A program made the position numbers and the translations under genes. Below are positions 1 through 11,700 of a stretch of DNA of 64,000 nt, in pieces. The stretch covers positions 214,218 to 278,217 of the forward strand of contig VXAZ01000459.1 in assembly GCA_013399875.1 (NCBI GenBank), in the 5' to 3' direction. Origin of the DNA: Gymnorhina tibicen. Taxonomy: Eukaryota; Chordata; Aves; Passeriformes; Artamidae. Positions within the stretch are counted from its first letter, which is position 1, and every line of letters starts with the position of its first letter. Below the pieces are notes generated by a model. It saw nothing but the letters and a program-made list of their open reading frames with translations, had not been told where the DNA came from and made no database searches.

Positions 1-3000
1 AGCCCCACCGGGGGCTGGGCAGCACAGGCAGACTTTTCCAGGGACAGCCTCGGGATGAAGCTCTGGGCTTGCCCTCGAGCCTGGGGCATGGAATGCTGCC
101 CTGTGACTCTGCTCCCTGGGGAAACGGAGACGCTGCCAGGCACTGTGGTTTACAGCCTCAGCCCGGGTGCACGCCGCCAGATCCATGTCCTGAAAATCTA
201 GTTTTGTAGGGATGAACAGGATTTCTTATTCCTGTTGCTAATGTGATATCAGCACATTGCAACACAGATGTTTTAATAACACATAGTCCTTTTAATGAAG
301 GGACTTAAGCTAATTTACTTCCCAACATTTGTATATGTCCTATTTGCTCATTTATTCGTGCAGTAAATGAAATTAAAGTTACTAAACATTTAGAAAATTA
401 CAAATGCACTGGAGAAGTGCACCTGTGTATTAAAATAAGGAGCAGGAGCTGCTTTCCTGGCACAGAGGCTGCCCAAGGCACGCGCTGCTGGCTGCTTCCT
501 CCCTTCCTGTGCAGCCACACAGGCTGGAGGGGAAGGCAGACGGGCACTGCCAGACCCCATTCCCAGGGATGCTGACAGTTGTGACAACCACTGCATTTTT
601 ATTTTTATCATCCCGCCAACGCCGTTCTTTAGATCAGCTTTTATTAAAAATAAATAATGCTTTTAAAGCTGGTGCTGGGGCACCAAACTGTGACAAAGGC
701 CAGGGAGGCGGTGCTGGCAATGATTAATGTGATTTTTCCGGCGAAATACTGTAGCAGTTCTGCTGTGCTGAGGGCTCTGCCCGTGGGTGTGGGGAGGACG
801 AAGGCGCTGGGTGCCGTTCTCAGCCTGGCACCTGGAGCAGGGGCACAGCCCACGCTGGGCACAGGTCTGGCTGTGACCTCATCCTGTCTCAAGCCGGGCT
901 TTGGTGGGCACAGGTCAGGCAAAAGCCAAAGGGATGTTGAGGCACGGAGCCCTCCCAGCCCCTTGGATGTATCCAACCCTCCTTTTTCCATCATCCCCCA
1001 CCCATGCCTCCAGCAGGCCCGGCCATCCGAGCCCAGCAGGGTGGTGAACGCTGCTCATCCTCGGGGCAGTGAAAAGGGATGTGCAGTGCTCCCTGTCACC
1101 CAGCCTGCACCCAGCCCGGGGCTCCAGGGACGTCACACATCCCTCGTGCCACCATCCTGGGCAGGCCCATGCCAGGCACATCTGCATCACATGTGGAGGC
1201 TTCTCCCACATCTCAGCCTCCAGGCGAAGATGAGCAAACCTCCAGCACCTCGGGAAAGCCCCCGAAGGTTGTGCAAGGCTGGGCTTGCTCCCCCTGGGCA
1301 CACTCATCCCGCCCAGGCTCCCCAGGAAGGGGCACCCATCCTCCCCAGTCAGAGCACTGGTGTGGTGGTACAGCTGCCTCTGCTCACGGCTGTGAGGACG
1401 GGGCTGCAGCTCCTGCCCCACTGGGACAGCCCTGGCTGCAAAACCCCTGCCACGATCGAGGCTTGTGGCTGCAGGGCTGCATCCCTTGCTCGGAGCTTGT
1501 CCAAGATGTGCCCGACACCTGAGCTTGCCCCGCGTCCCGCTCGTGGCAACGAGCAGGAGAAGTAACATTGTGGGAATCTCAAAATCTCGCTCTCGGAGTG
1601 CAGTTTGGCTCAACAGCTCGGTGGGGCATGGCAGGCGCTCGGAGTAGAGATGGGGAGGCAGAGTGGCTGACTCGTGGAGCTCCTGGTTATCTGCTCCGTC
1701 AGGGAAAGGCGCTGCCGCTCACCGCCGCGCTCCCGTTATCCCGGGCCCTCCCCTGCCTCTCCAGGCCAGAGCATTTCTCCGACTGCGCTTTATCCCATCC
1801 CTGATGCTCCTTTTCCAGCGCCACCAGCGCCGCCGATAATAACGGCCCCAAATCCTGCCTGCCTGGTGCCACCGCTCCGAGGCTCCAGCCGCTGCCAGGC
1901 TGAGCCTGCGCCCCGAGCGCCACGGAACGCGTGGGCAGTGAGCGGCACACCGCTCCCTCCTCCCCCAGCTGTGCAGTTGGGGCTGTTGGGATGCCATCTC
2001 CAACCTCCCCCCCCACCCCGGCTCGCCGCTCCTGGGAAACTCGTGCCCGTCCCTGCGGCAGGCGGAGGAGCGAGGCGGCCGTGTTCCTTACCTCTCGCCG
2101 GAGCCGGGAGCGCGGGGAGAGCTGGAAATAGCCCTGGCTGACACAGATACCTGTGCGGAACAGCAGGGGCCTGCACTCGCCGTGGTAATTGCAGGCTGCA
2201 CGGCGATGAGTCAGCCCGAGCCCCGCTCGGGCAGCACGAGGCTGCCCTGCCTCCCGCACCGCCCAGCCGAACCGGGGCCCCGTTGCCGGGGAAATTGATG
2301 CTCCCCCCGTCCTCGGGAAGGGGGGCCCAAAGCACAGGAGCAGCGAGAGGATGGGAATGAGAGCATCTTGCAGCTTTTTAAGCTCTCGAGATGCTTTCAA
2401 GTGCCAGGAAGGCTGTGCGAGCTGTGATTTGCTGCATTATTTCTGTTGCTATCCCTGCACGGGGAGCTCCTGCGTGCAGAAGAGCTGCTTGCAGCAAGTC
2501 AGCATCTAAACGCTGCCTGTTCGGGGGGGGAGGGGGGTGGGGGAGCTGAGCCCCACAGCTGCCATCACCCACAAGGGACCGGGGGCCACCCTGGGACCAG
2601 CCCTCAGCACTCCCCAGAGTCTCTGGGATGGGCCCCCCTTTATCTCAGCCGTAACTGAAGCAGCCGGAGACCAAAGCAGTGTCGGCTCACCCCGAGCTCC
2701 TCGGCAAGAAAGCCCCACCAGCAGAGCTCTCCATCCTCCTCCTCATCCTTCTCCTGGGGCTCAGGGGCTGCCTCGCTGCCGGCGATTGCTCTGCCAGGAC
2801 ATTAATAAATAATTAGCCGGCAAACTTCCACCAGGGAGCTTCGTTTCTTCTCCTCCAGTGGTGCCGCCTGTTCAGAGAGCGAAAGCCAGGGGAGAGCAGC
2901 TATTCCCCGGAAGAGGGGCTGGAGGGGGTGGCATTTCCCCAACCAGGCTGGCGGCTCCCCAAGCTCCTCCACAGCTGACTTCCCGTTCCAAAGGGATCCG

Positions 3001-5200
3001 GGGGGAGGAGGAGGAATAGGTAAAATCAATGAGAACCTATTTGGCGGGATAAAAGAACGTGGTTTTATTTATAGCGCTGGCTGGAGCTGAAGTGTCTCCT
3101 GCCCAGGGAGACACTGCTGAGGCGCTGGGGAGCAGCAGAGCAGGGTCTGCACAGGGCTGGGAGATGCACCAGTGCCTGCTGCCCACCTCCCATCACCCAG
3201 CCCCACCGAGCCCCCGGCCCCCCACTCCCCAAGGTGCTGCGGGTGGCCAGTCACTGTGGGCGATGCTCGGAGGAGAGCTGGCGACAAGGGAGGAGGGAGT
3301 GCTGTGAGATGGGGGCCTGGGGACAGACGGAGCCAGCCTGGCAGGCTGGGAGTCACGAGCCAGGGAGATGCCCGTGGACATCCCTGCCAGCAACAGCTGC
3401 TTGAGGAACAGCAAGTCCTTGCTCAGCAGTGCTGCAGATCCAAAGCGTCTCCCTTCACTGCTCACTCTCTTGGCCAGCTCTGCTGGTGCAGGAGGATCAG
3501 GACCTGCTCTAGTGATCACGGCACGTCTCCGGGATGAGGCAGTTAAAAGAGAGAGAGGAAGAGAGGCACCCAGACTCTGAGCAGCCTCCAGGGAGAGGCA
3601 GGAGGAGTTGCCCTGCTCGGAGACATCAGCAGAGGAGGATGAGGGAAGCCTGGGTCCCAGCCACCCCCGGCCCCCCCGACAATGCCCCTCGCTCCTCCTG
3701 GGAGCAGCTGGCAGCAGGGTGGTGGGGTTACCCCAGCTCCTGGTGCTGTCCTGCCAGGCAGGGACGGGCAGTGAAGGGAGCCCAGGCAGCACCGCCAGGA
3801 CCGGAGGCAGCTCACAGGCAGGGATGAGGCAGGTGGGGCAGCGAGAGGCCAGTGGGGTGACATGGATGGGCTGTGACAGACACTACCAGCACAGTGTGAG
3901 AGCTGCCAGTGCTGTGGGAAAGCTGAGCTCAGCCGGAGGGAAAAGGGTGAGCATGAGGGACACGTACCGGGTGGTGCAGCTCCCGCCGGTCCCTGGCTGG
4001 CTGGTGCCCTGTGCCAGGCTGCTCTGGGGCAGCACGGGGTGGCACCGAGCCTGGAACAGCAAGGGGAAGGCTGGGGCTGCAGGCTGGGATTTCAGGCAGT
4101 GCAGAAAGAGCAGTGCAAGGGCTCTGACAGCGTGTTCCTTCCCCCAGATGAAGTGAGGTACAGGATGAGCCGAGTGCCCTGGGCTGCTGCCAGCCTCTCA
4201 TCCCCAGGCAGAAGGGGCCGGCTGGCCCTGCTGTGCCAGAGCAGCCTGGGGAGGAGGACAGGCTGCTTCAGCTGCTGTGGGTGTGCTGCTTCCGTGGACA
4301 AATGAGTCACTGAAAACGCCATAAGGAGTCAATGGGCATCCTGGTCCCCTGCTCAGCCCACACAGCTGGTGGGCAGCGTGAGCCATCGTGCAGGAGCCTT
4401 CCCTACCCTCCGCTGCCTGGGCTCTGCCTCTTGCTCCGGGAAATTCCCATCTGTTTCAACAACACGTCCGCAAAACCCCCTTCTTGCGGCTTTGCCATCA
4501 CATTTGTCTCCTCATCGGTTTTCTCTGCAATAACTGTGTGGATTTACCTGCACAGCACGCTCCAGGCTGCGGCTTGGGAGAGGAGCAGGCTGCAGGATTG
4601 GGGCAGGCTGGAGCCCTGTACAACATCCCCCTGCGTGGGCGCATCTCTCCCGCCCTCAGAGCCGGCCACAGGCTCCTCCGACGGAGCTGGAGCAGCCTCT
4701 GCTCCAAGGGGAAGAGCTGCCGAGAGCCTGGCAGGCGGCACAGGGTGGGGAGGGACCCTCTACCAGGTGCACTCCAGAGAGGGGCCTGGGGGGCTCTGCC
4801 GCAGCACGGTGTCCAGGTGTGCCTGCACAAGGGCTTTGCTGCCACAGTGGGACATCACTCCTCAATGATGCTGAGGGAATCTGGGGCAGGAACGGCACCC
4901 TCTGAACTGCCAGAGGCTCAGCCCTGCTCCCTGGACAAGCCGGATCTCAGAGCCAGAAGCCCACCAACACCCATTCTGCCCTCAGAATCCACTTTTGTTT
5001 CCCAGGTCCCCTCCAGCCCCAGAGACCAGTCCCTCAGCCCTGTGGCAGAGAGGACATCAGACTTTCGCTCCTTGCCGACCATGAATCATAAGAGAGCCCC
5101 CCTGCCACCAGCTGAGGGGGAGGAGGAGGAGGAGACAGGAGCTCCCAGGTGCACACGGCTAATGAGGCACAGAAAGCGTGCAGGGAAAAGCAACGCTCTG
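1..5200. other. 5' flank of PPARGC1B, no gene recognised
   Basis: Open frames here are short, GC-driven, overlap on both strands, and show no recognisable domain, so I call no gene. An AT-rich block at about 190-470 and 590-665 (runs of TTTTAAT, ATTTA and AATTAAAG) stands out from GC-rich surroundings and could be an old noncoding element. The rest holds only short purine or pyrimidine runs, for example (GGA)n near 5120-5132. No CR1 or LTR end was recognised. In mammals the gene upstream of PPARGC1B is ARHGEF37; none of its exons is visible. Confidence 0.6.
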
Positions 5201-5689
5201 TCCCTGCGCTCGTGACTCCAGGTGAAGGATAAGGCTGAGCCGAGTGCTGCGGGGAAGGGAAGGCAGAGCTCGTGGAAAGGAGCCAAGCGGAGAAGACTCA
5301 GCGAAACCCAGGGCATGGCACTGCCAACCCCCGCGGGGAGCGGGGCCCCAGCGAGCGGCCTGCACGAGCGGGGAGCGCTCCAGGGGAGGGCTCTGGGAGA
5401 GCCTGGGGACACCTTCCCCTTCAGCTGCCCCCAGCTCACCCAGCCGCCGGCTCACAGAGCTGCTGTCCCCTGCCCAGCGAGAGCGGCCACCACGCCGGTG
5501 CCCCCCGGGCCTGCACTTCCTGCGGGCGCCAAGCAGAGAGCGTCACCGCGCGGGGGGCTGGCGGGGACCCGCCGGCGGCTGGGCATGTCGTAACTCGGAG
5601 GAGCCCCATTTGCCGCTGCCCCTCACTGCCCGGTCCTTACAACATTTTGCCGTCCACCAGCAGAGGCAGCTGCAACGTGAGAGCGAGGG

Positions 5690-5960
5690 CGGGCGGTCGC
5701 CTGGCGCGGGGTGGCTCCTGCCCAGCCGGCGCTCATTGGCTCCGGCCCCTGTCCCACGCCTGGCCTTTGGCAGGCTCCGGGTACCTTCAAACCCTGTCCC
5801 CTCCTGACCGCTGGCCCAATGACATTACTCGCTCGCTGTTGTTTTGAAAGGGCATTTGCAAGCTTTTCCTGTTATATTTTACCTCGGTAACGTTATCCGC
5901 AGCCCCTCCGGGCCTAGCATCGGGTTGCTGCTGCGGCAGCGGCGCGGTGCGGCCCGGCCG
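5690..5960. promoter_or_regulatory. GC-rich block with divergent CCAAT boxes, candidate distal promoter or enhancer
   Basis: A CpG-rich segment carries an inverted CCAAT box (ATTGG at 5735-5739) and a direct CCAAT box (5816-5820) about 80 bp apart, in a clean GC-box-like context. It is followed by an AT-richer step (5840-5885) and then another CpG-rich run with several GCGG and CCGCGG-type motifs (5930-5965). This is typical of a TATA-less promoter or CpG-island edge. It lies about 2.7 kb upstream of the PPARGC1B ATG, so it could serve an alternative first exon or act as an enhancer. No transcript evidence is available; the call rests on composition and motifs only. Confidence 0.3.
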
Positions 5961-8440
5961 CGGCTGTCAGGCCAGGGTGGGCACAGGGGGCTTAATTCTG
6001 CCCCCAGAGTGGCTGGCGCCTCTTTGAGTGCATAAACGCAGAGAGCAGCAGAAGCCGGAGCTCTGGCAGCTGCCCCGCTCTCAAAGCTCGGGGCCCGGTT
6101 GAGGAGGAAAGCTGCGGGCGCACGGCAGAGCTGCCCGGCTCCGCGCACAGGGCAGGGTGTGTGGCACGGGCAGCGTGATGCCCCACTCGCGCCAGGCCTG
6201 GGCATCAGGCACCATCTCTGCCCACCGCAGGTGTTTCTGAGGCTGCCGCGTGACTGACTTCTAAGAAGGTGGAGACAACACCACTTATAACATCTTGTCC
6301 TCCTTTGCCTCTCTCCTGGTGCTTCCGAAGCTCTTTTTATGAGTGTTATTCAACCAATTCCTCCAGAAGCTCCGGGGCACAGGGAAGTGGTGCGATCTCC
6401 ATTTCATAGGTGAAAAGAACCAAAAGGCACAGAAAAATGCTTGGACTGTGCAAAAGTCCGGAGCAGTCAGGAGCTGAAGCTGGGCAGGTTAACATCATCT
6501 CGTTACACGTGAGCAACTGTACTTCGTCCTGCAGGATCCCACTGAAACCCAGAAGCAGCAGCAAGTCCACTTTGCCAAGATGCCCCCATTTTGCTCTGCT
6601 GTCCTCTGTCCCCCTCCTGCCACAAGGGCAGCCTGACCCCAATGTCACATCCAGTTTTGCCTGCAGGGCTGGAAGAAGCCCTGAGCTGTCTGTTCAGAGG
6701 AGAAATGGGACAATGCAGGCTGAGCTTTGCTTTCCTCATGCTCCTCCGTGCCTGGGGGTGGCTGCTGCCAGGGTGGGTGTCCTGCGGGCTGGGAAGGGCT
6801 CATCTCCTTGGGTCAGAAAGCGAGGGGGGAGGAACTGTGCTTGCACACGGACCAGAAGGGAAAAGGTATTTCCGAAAAACCCAGCTACGCACAACTTGAT
6901 TTTAGAATGACGATTCTCAAGTCATTCCCACGAATGTTACTTCCTACTTGAGTGCAGCTGGTGTAAAGGAAATCATGAGATACTCAAGTGAGAACCTCGC
7001 CTTTTGTGCAACAAATTCCTCCCAAAGGACTGCTTCTGCGGTGAGGCCTTCCAGCCCTGCTTTTTGCCCTGATGGGGCAAACATCCCTCCTGTTCATGGC
7101 TCGTCTTCATCACTCCGTAGTCTTCGTCACTCGTATCTTCTGCAAGGAAAGGAATGCACATCACATCACTGGTCAGCAGGGTCGCCTGGGAATTTGAGTC
7201 TCAGTCTTCGAGGAATTGCACGTGTCCCAGAGCAAGGCAATTTCCTTCCTTGGCCCTCCTGACTGTGCTGTGCCTGCTGTGACTACAGCTGTGAATCCTG
7301 GCGGGGCATTCCGGGGCCCAGGCCTCCCAGCCGTGGGCAGAGAAGTTTCACTGCTGGCAGGGCAGCCGGAAAAGCACCTTGGGTAAGGGCTTTGGCACTT
7401 GACAACAGTAATTAGTACCAGAGCACACAGCAATGAGGAAGAAGCAATGTTTTGTCCCATCCCAGCAGCCAGGCCACCCTGGCCTCCAGCTCTCATCACT
7501 GTGACATAACACACGCTGTGCCTGACATCTCCCTTTGGTGCAAGGCTTGGGTTCTTCAGGGAAAACCCAGTGTTGCCACATTGCATGGTGTTCACAACAT
7601 GTCCTGAACCAAAGGGAGGCCAGAGGGAATTAAAGAGCAGCTGGAAACAGCTCTGCCTTTGAAACAACAGCGAAGAGAACACGGATAGGAAGTGGGCCTT
7701 TCCTGCCAGAGGAAGAAGCACTTTCTGTTCACCCCTCAGAGCCTGGCACAGAGCTCCCCACCCCGACAGCTCCACATCGCTTTGCTCCATCAGCTCTTTA
7801 CAGTGACCCTGCAGGCCTGTCTAGGCAGTCTGAGGGGATTCAAGGGTCTGGAGCCGTTAGGCTGCAGGTGTTGCCACTTGGTTGGTTGTGTCTCAGCTAA
7901 TTCAGGCTGCAGTGCCAAGCCCTGCTCTTTCCCATGTAATTGCTACGGGTAAGCAAATAGAACATTCATGAGACTTTTGGTCCCATCATTAATTATTTCT
8001 GAAAGGGCTTTTAGGATACGCCTCAAAACCCCAGACAGAAAAGATGACGTGCGTGACATCAAGATGCTCGCAGCAGCAGCTGAAACAAAACCAAGGAAAA
8101 TCAGAAGATCTTTCGCTCCTTGTTACTCTTTATTGCCGTCACCTGGTCCCACTTCAGTGCAGACCCACCGAGCCTGGAAGTGACCCCTTGGCCCAACTGC
8201 TGCTCTCAGAGCTTATGTATCTCCACATGGGGTGATCTGGGGACTGTTGAGAGGTGCCTGGTGGCGTTGGGTGCTCCCACTTTTAAACGCTGGCAGTTTT
8301 AAGGTGTGCGTGGTGGCATTGCTCAAAGTGGGTTCCCTCTGTGTGCGTCCCCCTGGGGAAGCCGCTCCTGCAAGAACCACGGGGCACTTTAAAAAGCCCC
8401 AAAGAGCCTGGATGTGACCCCTGGTCTGCCACGCTGCACC
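5961..8440. other. Proximal 5' flank, no gene recognised
   Basis: No coding exon, repeat family or RNA gene was recognised. A CRE half-site-like TGACGT occurs at about 8044 next to a second TGACAT. Composition moves from mixed to GC-rich toward the right, approaching the PPARGC1B first exon. Confidence 0.5.
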
Positions 8441-8629
8441 CAGCGCTTACACATCTCAACTCGGAGTGACCCAGCGGTACCGGGGGACGCCGGGCACCCC
8501 CGCTTTGGCGGGCCGGCACTTCCACGGGACACACAAAGCGGTGTCCCACGCGTGTCCGCAAAGCCCCCGGGGCGCTCCCTCGCAGCGATTGCTGCATGCT
8601 CGGTGCTCAGCCCCAGCCGGAGGTGGAAG
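8441..8629 (+). promoter_or_regulatory. PPARGC1B: PPARGC1B proximal promoter and 5' UTR region (CpG-rich)
   Basis: This GC- and CpG-rich stretch immediately precedes the PPARGC1B start codon and continues past exon 1 to about 9130, interrupted by the N gap at 8736-8782. No TATA box is visible in the 190 bases before the ATG. The transcription start cannot be fixed from sequence. The ATG at 8630 is the first ATG in its frame even though the frame is open further upstream. It has a good Kozak context, with A at -3 and G at +4. Confidence 0.5.
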
Positions 8630-8713
8630 ATGGCGGAGCCGGGGCCGGATTGCAGCTCTCTGCTCGATGAGGATCTCTCCTCCTTCGTCTTCAGTTATCT
8701 CGCTGACAGCCAG
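8630..8713 (+). CDS. PPARGC1B: PPARGC1B coding exon 1
   Basis: This exon encodes the first 28 residues ([19 protein letters not shown] followed by VFSYLADSQ), the start of the acidic activation domain. Mammalian PGC-1beta begins with a comparable GALLDEELSSF segment. The donor is CAG|GTAGGG and the exon ends in phase 0. A 47-base N gap begins 22 bases into the intron. Confidence 0.93.
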
Positions 8714-11700
8714 GTAGGGAGCGCGGAGGGGGGGGNNNNNNNNNNNNNNNNNNNNNNNNNNNNNNNNNNNNNNNNNNNNNNNGCCGGGCTGTGGGATGAG
8801 TCATGCCGAGCGTCAATTCCACGCATACGGGCTGGGATCTTGGGGGATGGAGGTTTGGGGGGGCGGGGGGGGTGCGACAGCGAGAGGGGTCTCGGTGCCG
8901 CGAGTCGCCGGCTCCAAAATGTGGATGGGCTGTGTTTTGGACGGAGCTGGGTATTAAAATCAGATTAAGGCTCCTTGGCAGCTCCGGCGGGATCACGAGA
9001 GCGAGCCGTGCTGGCTATAGGGCTCGCATGCTTTTCCATTTTGGGGGCTGCAAGAGAGGCGCTATACAATAAACCGGGCAGGAGCCGGAGCCGGGGCTGA
9101 GCCCGAGCACCGCCGCGCATTTCGCAGTCGGCTTGATGAGGCTGCTGCAAGTGGGAAGAATTTTCTGTAGTTATGTCTCATCCCCCCGACCCTTCACTTT
9201 CATAACCACGGATTACAAAATAGCTCTGATTGTGAAGCGAGCGCCTTCATCCCAACCCTTGCTCTCTCACCAGTTCAGCCCCGGGATTGCAAACAGCAAG
9301 GAGCGTGTGTGTTTGTGGGGAGCAGGACGGGGACTAATCCCGCCGCCGTTTGGGTTCAAAACAAACAAGCGCTCGAGACCTGGTAAATCAGATTTGCCCG
9401 CGGTGCGTGTGCCAGACAGAACCAGGCAGGTCTTGCCACCAGCCAGACCGATGTGGTCCCGGCACCTCTCCTCGCATGCACCAGCGCCAGAGCGCTCCGG
9501 CTTGGCACGGGACCGGGCGGCTTCTGGGGGCAGAGCAGGGGGGAGGCAGCCTGGCTTCTTAACCAAGAGCTGCTGACAGGTTGATTACAGCAGGAGGGTC
9601 AGGAAAGGTGAGAAGTGGGCCGAGATTTTGTAAGCAGTTTGTGTGGGTTTTTTTTTTTTTTTCCATTTTCTTTTATTGCTGAGGGAACCGTCGCCTTGGA
9701 GGAGAGGGGGCTGGTTGTGTGGGATGCTGTCCCTCGGAGTGGGCTGCTCGTGTGGGATGCCATCCCCTGGAAGTGCAGCAGAAAGGCTGCAGCTCCCACC
9801 GGCCCCGTTGCTCCCTGAGCAGGTGAAAGTTCCCGGCTCCACTTCCCTGTAACAACCCTCCTGTTCTCCGCGCGTTAACCACGACGTGAAGAGCCCGTAT
9901 GATTGCAGCACGCGCCCGGAGCCTTGTTTCTCTTTTTCTTTGCTTTTTGGTCAGCGTTTGATGTGCCAATTTAGGAATCTTGTTCCAAAAAGGGACTGCT
10001 AAGGGAGTGGGGGGGGAAAAAAAAAATCCTACGAATTGTCATCCTTCTCTGGTGCAAGCCCACCATGTTGTGAACATTCCCTGGAAAATTTGGAACTGTG
10101 AAATGGCCTGTGCTGAAATGAGACCGTGTTTATGAAACGTGGTTGGCTGTGTCCCCTGTTTTCTCTCCCTGTCCCCGTCGTGCTCTCTGCTGGAGGGAGC
10201 AGCACACGTAGTGCTGGTCCGAAGTCTGCAGGTGTGGGAGGAGAGGAGCAGCGAGGGCAGCGTTGCAGCTCGCTGCAGCTCCCGTGCAGCCCCTCTGTGC
10301 TCTCCCGTCCGGCGCCTGCTTTCGATAATTCCATTTCCTCTTCTGTCCCCACGTGCGCTGAGGGGCTCAGGGCTGGGATGGGAAGAAAAGAGAAGAAGGA
10401 AAAAGGAAGAAAAAACAGGCCCCCCCCCGCCCCAGCTATGATTTGCATGCATTTGCTGAAGAACCGCCTGAAGTTGTAAGCATGTGTTGTGCTTGTACCT
10501 TAACCTCTGATGAAACTGGGGGAAGGCTCCAGCCCTGGCTCTGTCACATGCTGCCTTCTAACTGGGAGCGGGAGGCGGGCCGGGCTGGCGCTGACGTCTC
10601 TCCCCATTACTACTGTACAAGCCTCTGCTTACAACTGGGTTGCCGACTTCTCAATGGAGCCCCAAAACCGCTTCCCCAAAGACCCCCGGTGCTCCAGCAC
10701 GAGAGCACATTATCCCGAGAGGCTGCGGTGTCAGGAGGCCACGAGGTGATGAATAGTAGCCGTTTCCTTCGTGGAAATTTTGAGGAGCTGGGGCTCTCCT
10801 CCTCTCTCGCCCATGCTCCTCCCCGGTCCTTGCTTTTGCAGTAGGTTTTGAGAAAGGCGCAGTTGGTGCAGGTGCCGGGTGATCCCCTCCTCTCCAGGGG
10901 TGGAATCCTGAGCAAGGCTCACAGGGAGATGCATGGGGAAGGTTTTTCACGGGTATCTGCATCAGTCCCTTAATCATAAGGGTTTGAGCTGAGGGTGCCT
11001 GCTAACCTCTATTTACATATCGAGGACAGCGATGATTCACGTGGTACCTGCATTGCTACAGAAAGAAAATCAGGGTTTTTCACTTGATATCTGCATTTCT
11101 CCTGCCAACTCATTTTTTCCTTCTTTTTTTTTTTTTTTTTTGCCACAAAAAAAGAGTGATTTTGTTCTGCTGCGCCTCAAAATGTGTCATTTCTGGGCCT
11201 GCTTAATCCATTTTGTGCAACTCTGCTGCTCAGAGGTATGGAGCTGGTTGTAGCTGGTTCATCTGCTGGCACCAGGCACTGGGAAGTGCCAGCCAGCCAG
11301 GCAGCTCTGCCGAGAGCACCACGGAGCAGCCAGCAGCTCTCAGCATCCCTGCGAGAGGCTGGAGCACTGTGGCTCTTACGGCTTCAATTTGTTTAAAAAC
11401 CCCAAACAAAGTGCAGCTGGGGGGGGGGGGGGGGAAAAAAAAAAACCCCCAGGCTGCTTCTCGGAGGGATGCTTAAAGATCACATGAACTGAAATACAAT
11501 ATTCCCTCTTTAACTTCCCAGCCTCCTGCTAACAGCTTAATCCATCGATGAGCGCAGGAGGCACAGCGAGCCTGCGCTGGGTTGGCATTTCTAGTGATGA
11601 AGTGGGGATGCATCCCTAATTTCTGATAATCTTCACTGAGCTGACCGATATCCTGCTTCTTCTGTGGCTTTTCTCTCGAAGATTTGGGGTGGGTTTGGAC

